Shown one piece after another: positions 23,401 through 35,158 of a stretch of 64,000 nt of DNA. The position numbers and the translations under genes are program-made. The stretch covers positions 992,180 to 1,056,179 of the forward strand of contig JAQGDQ010000005.1 in assembly GCA_030141605.1 (NCBI GenBank), in the 5' to 3' direction. This DNA is from Tubiluchus corallicola. Lineage: Eukaryota; Priapulida; Priapulimorpha; Priapulimorphida; Tubiluchidae. The number at the start of each line of letters is the position of its first letter. Position 1 is the stretch's first letter. The notes under the pieces were generated by a model. That model did no database searches, was not told the origin of the DNA, and was given only the letters and a program-made list of their open reading frames with translations.

Positions 23401-26400
23401 AAGGGTTAAATTCACCAAGAAATCTTGCTCTGGAAGCCACCTTCATCAACCACAACTTTTCTCAACAATGTTTGAGACAGGTACCACGGCTAATTCGAAC
23501 ATTTGCTCATAGAAACCTCGTAAAAATTAGTCAAATTTTGAGTATTGACTAGAGCCACTCTGTTTTTGGTATTGTAGATATAAGAATTGCAAGTATTATT
23601 TTTTTCAATGTTGCTATAAGAATTGTAGTTATTATTTTTTCAATGTTGTTATTTTTAGAACTGAAATTGAGTTGTTTTTGAAGTCATGCTTGGTAGTTAT
23701 TACGTACAGCTGTTTTGGTTTGCATTAATCAGGTTGTAACTCAATAAAGTAGTAAATGTTAATATATGTTTTATAAAGCTGCTTTGCTATAAACTTTGGA
23801 TTAATAATCCAAGTCATCTTATCAAATTACTTACAATGTTTTGCAGGGAGAGGAACGGCATAATTTTGAGCAAAGAAATCCTTTTGTACAAGAGGAAGAA
23901 GAGCAAGAAGTTGCATCAGTTGGTTATAGGTAAGCAGAAATCTTTTTTTTGAAGAATTTATTCATTTTGATATATATTAATCAATTTTATGTGTGAACGA
24001 GACACTATTTTGTGATTTGCTTTTTGCATTAAAGTGCACTTTAATTAAGTGATTTTTGTGCTCGTACATGGTATTATAAAGTTTTCCTGAAAGTATTAAC
24101 TCATAATTAAGTTATCAAGCTCAAGAAAAGTCATACAAAGCAATAGAACCAGTCCTATAACTTTTGTAATGAGCTTTTATGATACTTCCATTACTGGCTT
24201 AATGCTGAACATTATAATTCGTTGTGCAGGTATCGTAGATGGGATCTAGGTAATGGGATTCAGCTGATTTGTCGGTGTGAACATGATGCTACAATGATGG
24301 CGACAAACAACGAGTTGCAGTTCATTAACATAAAAACTCTTAATGAATGGGACCCGAGAATTAAGGTGTGCTTTTTGTGCTAAATAGCTTTAAAATTTTA
24401 ATTGCCCTATAAACCTTTCTACTCAAGATCAAATTTTGAGTTTTTACTATTGATTTTAGCATTCTGGAGGTGTGGATTGGAGGCAGAAACTGGACACGCA
24501 AAGAGGTGCTGTATTAGCTAATGAATTAAAGAATAACAGCTGCAAGTTAGCCAAGTGGACTGTGCAAGCCATATTGGCAGGTTCTGATCAAATCAAGTTT
24601 GGGTGAGTCTTTGCAATAAAACACTTGCGTCATTAGTCAAGTTGTTTGCTTATTTTTGCTCTTAGATCCTTTCATCCCAAATGAACCACCGTTCATTCTA
24701 AATGAAGAATGCTGTTTTGGTTTTATGATACTTGCAGTTTTCTTATCCATACCAGATAGTCAATATTTGAGTACCAAACATGTTATGGGACTTGGTTTTG
24801 ATAAGCATCTTATAGTGTATTTTGTCAAGAAGTTGAGAATTGTTGGAGATAGATGCCGTAACAATGTGTGAGGCTTAGTAGTCAATACAATAATGACTAT
24901 TACTTTAATTAACTGTCAATTTTTCTTAAAAGTTTTATTAATATTATTTATTACATTATTAATTAGTTAATTGATAATTACTTCTATAGGTTATATAGAT
25001 AGGTGATCATTATGCAAACAGGCAGTGAAATGACTAAACCGATTCTGTTTCACATAAATATTAAAATGAATTTGCAGCGGCTATTTTGATCAATGCTTGT
25101 TTTACTTTTTCTAGTTACGTATCGCGTGTGAATCCATATGACTCTTCTAAACATGTCATCTTGGGCACGCAACAGTTTAAACCGATTGAGTTTGCTAGCC
25201 AGATATCCCTGTCTATGGATAATGCTTGGGGAATACTGCGCTGCATTATCGATTTATGCATGAAACTTGAGGATGGCAAATACCTTATTCTGAAAGATCC
25301 AAATAAGGTAATATTGTAGATGACCTGACTGCATTCCTTACAGAAATTTTAACGTGCATACTTATCTCTAAGATGTTTGAATTAATCGAATGAAGCTAAG
25401 GTGAATGTGTTAGGAATTACCATTTTGTTGTACTTTTCAGCCTGCTATTCTTATCTATGATATTCCTGATAACACTTTTGATTCAGACGAAGATGATGAA
25501 TCAGAAGATGAAGAGTCTGAAAATGACGGTATGTTTGTAAGCATCTTAATTACATCGGTGTAGCTAAACCCATGCTTTCGAGGGTTTTTTGTCATTAAGG
25601 AAAAAACTAATTCTACCATGCACTTACACATTGGCTCATGAGTCTGTACTCATCAGTAATAATGATTTTAATTTTGCATAATTATTTTTGTACACACGAT
25701 AACTTTTTCCTGAAATAGAATGGAAACTTAATAATTTAATCTGACCTATTGTAATCATGCTATCTCACCATGTAAGTTAATTCAACATTATAAAGCAGGC
25801 CGTTGCATGCATGTAATGCAACCATTTCCGGTGTAAAAATGTAGACAGTTAAACGAGAATTTCGCTTCGGCAAATAATTGCATATTCGGTTCAGTTTCAT
25901 TTTCTTCGAAAATTATTAAGTTTCGTAGCCAAAACTTTTTAGAAATTTTCTGTAGCATTTTTCCAAAATTTTAGTAGTATTTGTCCAGCTTACCTTTTTT
26001 TACTCCCAGATGTTAAAAATCGCTGAAAAATCTTAGCCAAAATAGTTCAAATAAAGGGAAAATATTGTTTATTTTACTTTTTTGTACCATTTGTAGCATG
26101 CTTTTTATGGCAATGCGGTATATCTTCAGTGCTGACAGCTGTTTAGCTTTAGGGTCTCCAGGCACAATCAGTCAAAATATTAAAGTGTAATTTGAACAAA
26201 ACCAAGTTTAATTTGATAATTTATGAAATAGGCAAAAAAATGAAATTTGTCAATTTTTTGAAGCATTATGATCTTTAACTGTACACATTGTTCTACTTTT
26301 TTGATCAAGTTTGTATCAGAACAAATAAAAGGAAACAAGCAAAAACAAAGTATTTTATTTATTTCAGAATTTTTTCAGTTTTGATAGTAGTTGGTTTTGC

Positions 26401-27498
26401 AAAAATGATTTCGGTTCAGTTTCATTTGGTATCGGTTTTGTATATTTCATAAATATCGGTTTCTGTTTGTAATTTCAATTTCGGTAACATCCCTGTTTCA
26501 CAGTTAGGTAAAATAAGTAAAAATATTTTTTACATTTTGAGGTCTGGTTGACTTTGGAGGTCATAATTCAGTGAACCTGCTAAACATGCTATTACTCTAA
26601 CACTGCTTACCTATCTCACTCCATAGCTATACTCTAGATGAACATATTTTTATTGGCTTAAGTAAGTGCAGAATGTGAAACAAATGTTCATTTTGGAATT
26701 TGCCACAGCTGAAGAAAAAATACAATTTGTATCACCAAAAAATTACAAACAGGGCAAAAATTGGCTATAGGGTTTTAAAAGACAATGTAATTTCTAGTTT
26801 GAAAAGTTCTGTAATTTACAAGACTACTATAGAAATTTGTCAGTGTCACAAAATATGCAACTTTGTTGGGTGGTTCTCATTTCCAATGGGTGGATTTCAG
26901 AGAAAGTATTTTTTCTGGTAGCAAAATTGTAATTATAATTAATGCATGTACATATATGATTAGCAAAAAATGGGTAAATTTCTTGAAAACCATTCCTGTA
27001 CTTAATAATATAATCACAAAACGACGACAGTATGACAAAAGATTTGAAACAATTTCTCAGTTAGTGCTGGTTTTCATGTTGAAGAATTTTTACAAAAAAA
27101 CTTAGCTGTTTTATGCTCAGCTGTTTGTTGAACTTGTATTGTAGTTGTTTTTACACCTATTGTTGCAGGAAAAACACAAAATACAACTTCTTTGAGGCAC
27201 TTCTCAAGCCTTTTACACACATAAATTTCAAAACTTACTTGGGTGTTTACTAATACATTTAGTATCATGCTTGTTTTCACAAGGCGTTTTATTGTAATTA
27301 CACGTGTACCTCATCTCAAACTGGCCGTATTTTGTGAGACTTGACTTTCGTAAAAAAATTTTAAATTTTATGCATTCTAATTTTCACATTCTGCATTTTT
27401 ATTTAAACGAAAATGACTAGATACTAATATATGCCTGTAATGTGGAGCTGAATATTTTTTTACTATTTTTTGTTAATTTTACAGATGAGGAGGATTAA
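17466..27498 (+). CDS. EIF3D: eukaryotic translation initiation factor 3 subunit D
   Basis: Complete eIF3d, the mRNA cap-binding subunit of the eIF3 complex in the cytosol. Exons: 17466-17591, 17705-17750, 19449-19674, 19941-20013, 20218-20339, 22253-22385, 22851-22998, 23350-23480, 23847-23929, 24230-24365, 24460-24602, 25115-25307, 25441-25528, 27485-27498; 1662 nt = 553 aa, against about 548 in vertebrates. All splice phases agree. Recognisable blocks: [14 protein letters not shown] near the N-terminus, [89 protein letters not shown], and a C-terminal Asp/Glu tail. The start at 17466 gives the family N-terminus (MSAKF). The last exon codes only three whole residues after a 1.96-kb intron. 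A likely poly(A) signal is AATAAA at 27709-27714. Confidence 0.96.
20643..20719 (+). repeat. three-unit tandem repeat, about 25-26 bp
   Basis: Units at 20643-20667, 20668-20693 and 20694-20719, based on AGGTTTTGGTGCATAACATT; the third is the most diverged. Lies in eIF3d intron 5, just before a decayed coding remnant. Confidence 0.8.
21177..21580 (+). pseudogene. decayed cysteine-cluster (CXC-like) ORF remnant in eIF3d intron 5
   Basis: Frame from ATG 21177 to a TGA at 21408-21410, then open in the same frame to a TAG and beyond. The first part contains [18 protein letters not shown]; the second part carries a dense Cys cluster ([15 protein letters not shown], then CMPSCKCD) and an acidic end. 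This order (an LLYG-like segment, a GWT segment, then a CxC-x3-C-x-C cluster) resembles a multi-copy family of uncharacterised invertebrate proteins, often transposon-associated, that I know only by pattern. It is broken by at least two stops and sits in the sense orientation of the host intron. Upstream frames near 20703-20897 may belong to the same insertion. Confidence 0.5.
22084..22160 (+). mobile_element. tRNA-derived SINE head
   Basis: Pol III A-box-like TAGTGGTTAAGG (22094-22105) and B-box GGTTCAAATCC (22132-22142) at tRNA-like spacing. The ends do not pair into an acceptor stem, so it is not a functional tRNA gene. Lies in eIF3d intron 5, sense orientation, shortly before exon 6. Confidence 0.65.
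25850..26500. mobile_element. decayed TTCGGTT-rich element in eIF3d intron 13
   Basis: Contains repeated TTCGGTTCAGTTTCATTT words and a right end CGGTAACATCCCTG whose complement (CAGGGATG...) resembles the terminal motif of the hAT-like element at 13828. No clear left inverted repeat or target duplication is seen, so boundaries are approximate. Confidence 0.35.
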
Positions 27499-28439
27499 CC
27501 AGAGAACTTTTAAACTACATCCTTACAGGATTACCTACTAGTTTTGGCTGAAACCTACACTTTCTTTTCGATGTTTCTTCATTTGGACAAAAATGTCTTT
27601 GGTTTTTTTTTTTTTTAACAGCAGTGCATCTGTAGTCGTGTATAATATATACATCTTTGGTTATGTTTAGTAAGTAAATTGAGAAAATGATTGCAGTGAT
27701 TTTGTTAAAATAAACCTTAGTAGACCTAGGTAAAACAAATATTTTAATTCTTAAGCTTTTTCTTTTATAATGTAGAAATATAAATTTTAGAATACCTGGG
27801 TAATAGTGATAATTTAAAATTAAGCGCTGTGGTAGGCAGTATACCAGATGACACTGCCGGAAAGCAATGTTTTCTTTATCCACTTACTGCGCAAGATTGA
27901 TGTTACTTAACTTTTGTTGCTAAGCATACATGTGATCACTTGACTTATTCCTTAGCCTAGGATATGGTTGTCGTTTTGTAGTGTGATGATGTTTAAACAT
28001 ATTATGGTCTCAATGGAAATGTTGACCACAATTATTGTTTAAAATAGGTCCCACATTAACGTTTACTAATGGTTTCGCATACACGAGCATATAATATGAG
28101 TACTGCAGTTGACTGCTGGTAACCACAAGCAATGAGCCTTCAATTTCAGTTTTGCGGTCCTGTCTCTGCCCACATTTGTAACCATTCTAGCTCTTGTATT
28201 AGACTTGCAAATGTCAAGCATGGGTTACACCTCAAGTTTTTTGCATTTCCTCATTCAAAATTGAATGAATTGCAGACATGCACCATTCAAGACAGATTTT
28301 AACTCGAATAATATAACTATCAAGACATACATCAAAAATTTATCGACCGATAGGATAAGCTGTAATGGTGGGCATAATTGGTTACCTGCCTGTAAGTCAC
28401 TGGAATCAATTACTTACAGAAAACTTTGTGTAAGCACTA
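27499..28439 (+). other. eIF3d 3' UTR and intergenic
   Basis: Includes a poly(T) run near 27608-27626 and AATAAA at 27709-27714. No gene recognised. Confidence 0.55.
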
Positions 28440-29276
28440 ATGCACTCAAAGCCATCCGACGACGAGTTCCAACGACATTTTGAGAACTTACTGGATCCCC
28501 GGGTTGATGACACCCTGCTTGTTGATGAAGAGCACTTTTCTGACGCACCTGAAATACCTATATTAGACAACCTATCACAGCAGCCGAATATACCGAGGCA
28601 GTACAAAAAATCAAACCTAATAAATCTGGAGGTTGTGATGGGAATGCTCCTGATATTTTTAAAATTCTACCTGTTGTTTTGAGTGTGGTGATTATGGACT
28701 TATTCAATAAAATATTTTGGTATGGCAAATACCCTGCCCAGTGGTGCATCTCTGGACTAGAGGTAATTTTCAAGAAAGGATGTTGTGAAGTGTGTAGCAG
28801 TTACAGAGGGATTGCCGTTTTGAATGGGTTAAGTAAATTGTATATGAGACAATGACGATGCGGTTTAGTCCATGGTATAAACATCGTGCTGAACAGACAG
28901 GAGCACAAAACGACAGAGGGTGCTTGGAGCAAATACTAGCACTACGTCTACTAATCGAATATGCGAAAGTGAAAGGAGTAAAAGTTTGGATATTATTTGT
29001 TGATTTTAAACAAACCTACGATAAGGTACCTCGAAATAAGCTGATTACTTACTGAAAAATGTTGGGTGAGATCGAAGATTTTTGATAACGATTAAAGAAA
29101 TGTGTAAGTGCGCACGTTTAGCATTGCGAACTGCCATCATTGATGTGAAGCAGGGAGTGCCAATGAGTTGTTTGCTCTTTGTGTTTTATCTAGACTTCAT
29201 GGTGCGTAAGATTTGCGAGTACGGAATAGACGGCTTAATTGGAAATCTCTTGGAATCATTCACTTCACAACAGTGA
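28440..29276 (+). pseudogene. broken LINE reverse transcriptase
   Basis: Fragments of a non-LTR reverse transcriptase in several frames: 28440-28580 (EIPILDNL linker), about 28589-28855 (NKSGGCDGNAPDIFK, then VIFKKG and SYRGIAVLN), 28852-29055 (EQTGAQ.DRGCLEQILALRLL and the catalytic-Asp block FVDFKQTYDKVPRNKL) and 29082-29276 (VKQGVPMSCLLF). At least three frame changes and stops break it, and no YxDD block is seen. The order of motifs is that of the palm and fingers of LINE RTs. Non-functional. Confidence 0.8.
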
Positions 29277-29281
29277 CCAAT

Positions 29282-29700
29282 TTTACAATGAATATCACAG
29301 AACTAGTCTTTGCCGCAGCTCTTTTATAAGTGCAACAACCCAAGCCTGGAACAATTTGCCCCATGATATTAGAAATGCTCTCTCGCTTACTCAATTTAAA
29401 CGTGGACAACTTAGATGAGTTTAGAGTTAGTAAGCCACCACCTCATTCTGCTACTGGTGCTAGGTTTGGGCAGGTTTACATGGCAGGGATGAGAATGGAT
29501 TGCAGTTTACTAAAAGCACACATATATTCTAATTGTATTACCCCTTCTCCACAGCACTCTTGAGGCGCTCTCTATGAAGATCCCAACAATTTTCTTATGC
29601 ACTGTCCACAAAACCAACAAATCCGCACTCAGTATATCTATCCTATAAATACCCAAATACTACAGCATACATATGGCGACCTCACTTCCCGCTGATTCTA
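29282..29700 (+). pseudogene. LINE C-terminal fragment
   Basis: About 29282-29417 encodes SATTQAWNNLPHDIRNALSL followed by a QFKR ending and TGA. A second frame (ending near 29692) continues with ARFGQVYMAGMRMDCSLLKAH, then after a TGA FLMHCPQNQQIR. This is the typical tail of LINE proteins after the RT domain, with frameshift and stops. It directly follows the RT fragment at 28440-29276 and may be the same or a second, nested copy. Confidence 0.65.
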
Positions 29701-31175
29701 ACGATGATATAGTATTTGCTGTCATTTCGGTTGTTATACAAAGTGGGCGCTTTAATCAATAAAACTAAAACTATAATTTTTTAAAACCTCTGACTTATAC
29801 CTTACAAGACAAATTATTTATACACTTACGTTCCCGTGACCCCAACCCTTTCATCTTTCATTAGCTGCATTATCATTCATTCATTCTATTTTTGTAGCTT
29901 AACATCAACAACAAACACATCATAATCAACGTGTTCCACCTTTTTGCACACTCCTATTCAAAAAACAAGTTACAAACCTCAATTTCGCTCTTACTTAATA
30001 CATAACTAACAGTCCTTATAATCGTGTGCCTAACTTACAAATGACGTATTTACTCACTGAAAGGTTTTTATATAGGTCATACCTGTTAGCCAATCAGCAT
30101 TTGATTAATTACCCATTGTTTTTTTATTATAAATGTACTTACCATTGTAATGCTTCTTATCAAATAAAGAAAATATTGTTAAAAAAATTAAATTGTGATT
30201 TTGCTTTTTTGAATGGGTGATTTTCAGAATGTAGTACACACGTATATGCAACGTTAGCCCTATTTTAACAAGTGCAATTTTTACATCTCTAAATGCAGAT
30301 TATCATCTTTGTTTTATTTATAGGTAATTAATATTTTCCATTTAGAAACATACGCAGTTTCTGATTTACTTTTTCTATTTAACACGTAAACTACGATTTA
30401 CATTGCAGCTCGTGATTATTTCAGATCATCAAATCTCCCGCCAAAATACTGGTGTCTCATCGCGGGTTGACGTCTCGCCGTTCTACTACATAATGGACCG
30501 CTAAGCCAGTTTCATTTTGAAACGTTGAGCTGACTGCCATAAACGGAAGTTCTCAGTGCAGTCACAAGTCCACTTCGCGTGCGATAAATGCATTGTACAT
30601 GCTGTCACCACAATTATAGCAATAGTGTTAAGAACGCAATAATGTCTTTATTGTATCTCAATGCTGTAATTTAAGTCAGTACTATACAAGGCAACATTAG
30701 TGCATACAAGCTCATTTTTTAGCAGTCGTTCAACATGTTCGTAAAATTAATGATTTCCTGAACACTCACTGCAAAATATAAATGCAACATTTTAGTCAGA
30801 AAAGAAAACAGATGAATCGTACTGTTGGCCATGGAAAAACTTATGTCAACTCTTCACTGTACGTGTTGGACTAATTTTCTTCTTTGATTATCCTATATAA
30901 TTGTAACCATTAGTCACTAAATCTAATCTAACCTGTACAAATGAACTGTGAGAAAAATTGAACAAGTGCATGTTTGGATGCCTATTACGCGGCAAATGCT
31001 TTCCTGCCTCAGTGTAACTGCACGTAAAAGAAAAAAATCACTTAATACTAATGCTGGGTGTGTATTGTTATACCATAATATATAAACTTTTAGAAGTTTA
31101 TAAAACATAATTTTTTTTAATAGTGAAAAACAAAATGCGTAGCAAAATCAGAATCTCCTTTCGGAAAGATATAGT
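29701..31175. other. intergenic, nothing recognised
   Basis: AT-rich, with several AATAAA words and no convincing coding frame. The part next to 31176 is the 3' flank of H2B (minus strand) and carries the purine-rich downstream-element-like GAAAGGAGA (complement of about 31153-31163). Confidence 0.5.
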
Positions 31176-31191
31176 GGCCCTGAAAAGGGCC
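31176..31191 (-). terminator. histone mRNA 3' stem-loop of H2B
   Basis: On the minus strand, GGCCCTTTTCAGGGCC: a 5-6 bp stem with a TTTC-type loop, matching the replication-dependent histone consensus. It lies 33 nt past the H2B stop and is preceded by AACCAACC. Bound by SLBP in metazoans; directs 3' cleavage without polyadenylation. Confidence 0.93.
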
Positions 31192-31223
31192 GGTTGGTTT
31201 TAGTGGTGTAATAGTTCAGCAAT

Positions 31224-31592
31224 CTACTTGGAGCTCGTGTACTTCGTCACTGCTTTGGTTCCTTCACTCACAGCGTGCTTAGCTAACTCTCCTGGAAGGA
31301 GAAGACGGACAGCAGTCTGGATTTCTCTGCTTGTGATGGTGGAACGCTTATTGTAATGAGCGAGACGGGATGCTTCTCCAGATATTCTCTCAAACAGGTC
31401 GTTGACAAAGCTATTCATAATGCTCATTGCTTTGCTAGAGATTCCAGTATCAGGATGGACCTGTTTCAACACCTTGTAGATGTAAATGCTATAACTTTCC
31501 TTTCTCTTGCGCCTCTTCTTTTTCTCAGAAGTTGGTCTTTTCTGGGCTTTACCAGCCTTCTTCGCTGCTTTACCACTTGGTTTTGGAGGCAT
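31224..31592 (-). CDS. H2B: histone H2B
   Basis: Intronless 122-aa core histone. The N-terminal tail [18 protein letters not shown] is followed by a Lys/Arg run and the canonical fold: [58 protein letters not shown], and the C-terminal helix ending AVTKYTSSK with the Lys that is ubiquitinated in the family. Two positions differ from the usual animal form ([11 protein letters not shown] rather than NDIFERIA.EA). It is divergent from H2A across a 322-bp shared promoter. The 3' stem-loop marks it as replication-dependent. Confidence 0.97.
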   Translation of the reverse strand: MPPKPSGKAAKKAGKAQKRPTSEKKKRRKRKESYSIYIYKVLKQVHPDTGISSKAMSIMNSFVNDLFERISGEASRLAHYNKRSTITSREIQTAVRLLLPGELAKHAVSEGTKAVTKYTSSK

Positions 31593-31914
31593 CTTCTCTT
31601 ACGTGCAAACACAAAATAAAATTCAACTCAGTAATCGAATAGCTGATCGTGTTTATCATCGTAACGCAGCATTTCGTCCTGCTTATATAGGCTGCGCAGG
31701 ATTGAACAGCGGATTGAGTGCACAAACCTTCCTCGCTTGAGCAAACAGAGCCGTTATTTTAAGCATCCAATAGACTGGCCGTGCGTTGGCTGCCTGCGCT
31801 CATCTGTTGTTCTATTGGTTTACGAATCTGTGCCTCAATCCAAGCGCGGGTATAAAAGCCTGATCTCGGTTAGTTATTTAAACTATCTTATTTAAACTAT
31901 ATAATTTATACATT
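31593..31914. promoter_or_regulatory. bidirectional H2B/H2A promoter
   Basis: 322 bp between divergent start codons. TATAAAA at 31851-31857 serves H2A (58 bp before its ATG). The complement TATATAA at 31683-31689 serves H2B (91 bp before its ATG). CCAAT words occur at 31767-31771 and, inverted, at 31814-31818. Confidence 0.85.
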
Positions 31915-32292
31915 ATGTCTGGTAGAGGTAAAGGAGGCAAAGTTAGAGCAAAGGCAAAAAGCCGTTCTACCCGGGCAGGTCTACAATTCCCGGTAGGACG
32001 TATTCACAGACTTCTCCGCAAGGGCAACTATGCAGAAAGAGTTGGTGCTGGAGCTCCTGTTTATCTTGCAGCAGTAATGGAATATTTGGCTGCTGAAGTT
32101 CTGGAATTGGCTGGTAATGCTGCTCGTGATAACAAGAAGACGAGAATAATTCCACGACATTTGCAGTTAGCCATCAGGAATGATGAGGAACTGAACAAGC
32201 TTTTGTCTGGGGTGACCATTGCGCAAGGTGGAGTTTTGCCTAACATTCAAGCAGTCTTGCTGCCAAAGAAAACCGAGAAGAAGGCTAAATAG
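31915..32292 (+). CDS. H2A: histone H2A
   Basis: Intronless 125-aa canonical H2A. N-terminal [18 protein letters not shown]; histone fold with [17 protein letters not shown], the acidic-patch helix ([17 protein letters not shown]), and [18 protein letters not shown]; docking domain [15 protein letters not shown]; tail KTEKKAK. No SQ[E/D] motif, so not H2A.X, and no H2A.Z features. Paired head-to-head with H2B. The Met in VMEYLAAE is the form I associate with arthropods. Confidence 0.97.
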   Translation: MSGRGKGGKVRAKAKSRSTRAGLQFPVGRIHRLLRKGNYAERVGAGAPVYLAAVMEYLAAEVLELAGNAARDNKKTRIIPRHLQLAIRNDEELNKLLSGVTIAQGGVLPNIQAVLLPKKTEKKAK

Positions 32293-32313
32293 ATGAAGCA
32301 AGTAAAACCAACC

Positions 32314-32329
32314 GGCCCTTTTCAGGGCC
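32314..32329 (+). terminator. histone mRNA 3' stem-loop of H2A
   Basis: GGCCCTTTTCAGGGCC, 21 nt past the H2A stop, identical to the H2B stem-loop and also preceded by AACCAACC. Downstream GAAAGGAAATTCTGATTTTG is a purine-rich candidate U7-binding element, nearly the same as that after H2B. Confidence 0.94.
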
Positions 32330-35158
32330 ACATTTAATGTGAAAGGAAATTCTGATTTTGCTATTGTTTTTTGTATCCGGTGTTTTTGCTAAGAGGCTTG
32401 TGTAAGTTGCGTAGATTGAATATTCAGGCGCGTAGCACAATATCCACAACAATACTTCTTACGTGGCGTCACAGCAATCCCTACTGCCTAGTAAGCATCT
32501 TCACCTACGCTAGCAGCCTGGTACGGTTTCATGAAGGACAGTAGCGGCAGGCGGTATCACTGATTTCGAGTCGTGATCAGAGAACGTAATAGCTGATGCG
32601 CGATTAGTGATAATATTTTGTTCGTCACAACCTTTCACTCGCAGTTTATCCATTTAGACAGTTGTGTCAGGTGCATTTTCGTGTTTCAAATTCATTACAC
32701 GGATAACAGTATTATTAGGTGACGCTCATTAACACACGTGATTAAATACTGTAATATTAGTATTAACAGTTATTGCCGCAATTATCTAGAAAACATGAAA
32801 GTCGAATTGCTTTACGTATATAATATATCATGTGAGCGTTATAGGTAGTAATAGCTAGGAAAGTAGACATTCTGCTTGTTCCTGGTATAACGACAGATAA
32901 TATGGAATTTTTGTGCCTATAAGGTACAAAAGTTTAAGTTACATTCGTATATTTACTGTGTTAACATGTTCCGTTTTTTATTTATTTTTTGTTAATTAAC
33001 CTGCCTATAGACATTATCTGTTATTGATTGTTTTCTCTGTGTTTTTTGTTTGTGAAAGCTTTATTGCAATAGCTTTTGCTGATGTACATTTTTTACTCGT
33101 TTTTGTCTGAGCTCGATTTTTTAATACAAATTAAATACGTATCGGGCCTTTCATCATTGAATTACTGTTTGTTTAATATTCCTGTATGCTATTTTGCGGT
33201 ACCTTTCTCCTGCTTCTGAGTCTGACTCGACTTTTGTCTGCGCACGACATAATAAATAAATGGTCAATGTTTACGTCTTGGCAAACAAATACGGTGTATG
33301 TGCGCACGGAATCTATGCAATATTGTTTTCCTTACTAGATGGCAGCACCATGTGACATTTGGTTTTTTATTTAGTTGACTAAAATTTGTTTAAGCATAAA
33401 AAATTCTTTTAGTTAGTAAAAGCAAGTATATATGGCAAATGCTGCAAAAAATTCATTGAAATGTTTGCATGTCAGTACGTTACACAACAAACCTGACCTC
33501 AGTGAAGATATTTAATCGCCAAGTTTATATTTTATGCTTTGCTTTTTATATATGATTCTCAAGGCGATTTTAAATCCGAAGCCTGTCACACAGTAGCCGG
33601 ATTTTATTTAATAGTCAACAATGGAGAAATTTAAATCTGGCTATTATCACCTAACCTTTGCTCTTGTACGCACCTACTTATTGCTAGGTATAATAAATTA
33701 AGTCATTTTTATACTCATCACTCTTTTATTATACACTGTGCTTTTATAAATAATAATGCAGCACAACTGATAAAGATCATATCACATGAACTAGTACACA
33801 TAACGATAACTGAATTATTCTTAAAGTTAAGTATTTATAATTAGCAAATCCTCGAATTCTGAAAGCAGGTTAGGCTTGAGAGCAGTGAAGGGCTTAAGAA
33901 AACCATGTAGAAGACTGATTTGACAGTTACTGCTGCAATATGCTTAGAATGAGTTATTGCTCTGTATAAAATTAATTAAAGATTCAATACCATCTACATA
34001 CAGAACAGCAGCAAATAAATAAACGTAAAATTTAAGGTATAGCTGCACCAGTTATTGATGGAACATGTAAATATCTTGCACGAGAAAGTGTACTGGCAAC
34101 TACATTATATACTTTAAAATTAATTTTACTATAAATACTTTGAATTTTACTTCGTACCACAATGCTATGTTTGATGAAACAGGACTGGAAAATCTTTTTT
34201 TATTTTATCTCATTGCTTTTGCAACCGGTCTGCTCCCAAAATCTTGAGTACTCATCCACCCTTGGTTAAAATTGGTGCCCAAAATGGAATATTCCAAGAA
34301 AGGTTACATTGATAAAGGCATTTACCAAATGAAGATATGCATGTGTCCAGACAAGTGCAAACTTCCAATATGAAAATATACTTCAGCGAGAAAATCAAGT
34401 GGAAAAACACATCACAAGAACTCATGCAATTATCAATTTCAACACAAATTTACACAAACAGTTAATGTAAATAAATACATTTTTATAGGATATAACAGGT
34501 CACTAAACAGTCATTTTGTAGGCAAATCACTTTCACCATAAGGTAAACTGGAACTCAAGTGGTATTTTTTGGTTTACTGATTCATATCAACATCAACACT
34601 ATTTTACCAAATTAGTTTTACAACCATGTGCTCTTCCCAATGAGACTCCTACAGAAGGCAAAATTTGGCCATTACCTCTACTTACGGTAACACGTATTTA
34701 TATGTTCAATGATAACTTTAAAATCTCGCTCAAACATTGCCAGGTATAAAGTGCCTAAAAATTTTTTGTTCATTTTTCATTAAAACAAAGCACTTATATA
34801 GAAGTACATATAATGCATGAAACATCAACAGTAAAAAGGCATAAGTCTCATCTGACGAGTTCATTAATCTTGTTGCATTTTGAGATACATCTCATCATAA
34901 CTATATATGCAAACATAAATTATTAATAATTAACATAAAACCTAAATATATATGGATAGCAACATGCTTAACAATAACCAGTGTGTTCAATCCACAGCAA
35001 GTACATCATATAAAAAAGTAGCAAGTGAGAAACATCACAGTTTTGTTTAGGAACAATCAAACACAACCAACACAACAACACTGTTTGCAATACAGATACC
35101 CTAACACATGAAAAATCTTTGAAGACAAAATCATCACAAATTTAACAAGCTTTTTAAG
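32330..35158. other. intergenic, nothing recognised; 3' flank of PDXDC1 at its right end
   Basis: AT-rich. No open frame with recognisable protein, no other histone gene, and no clear repeat. The right part should hold the PDXDC1 3' UTR (minus strand). Confidence 0.55.

Noticed and set aside
24656-24871. 71-codon frame in eIF3d intron 11
   Set aside because: No recognisable domain, no splice-compatible role in eIF3d, whose flanking exons join cleanly without it.
31356-31740. Plus-strand frames across H2B and the promoter
   Set aside because: Antisense shadows of a highly constrained histone gene; no family features.
31967-32246. Minus-strand frames within H2A
   Set aside because: Antisense shadows of the H2A coding sequence.
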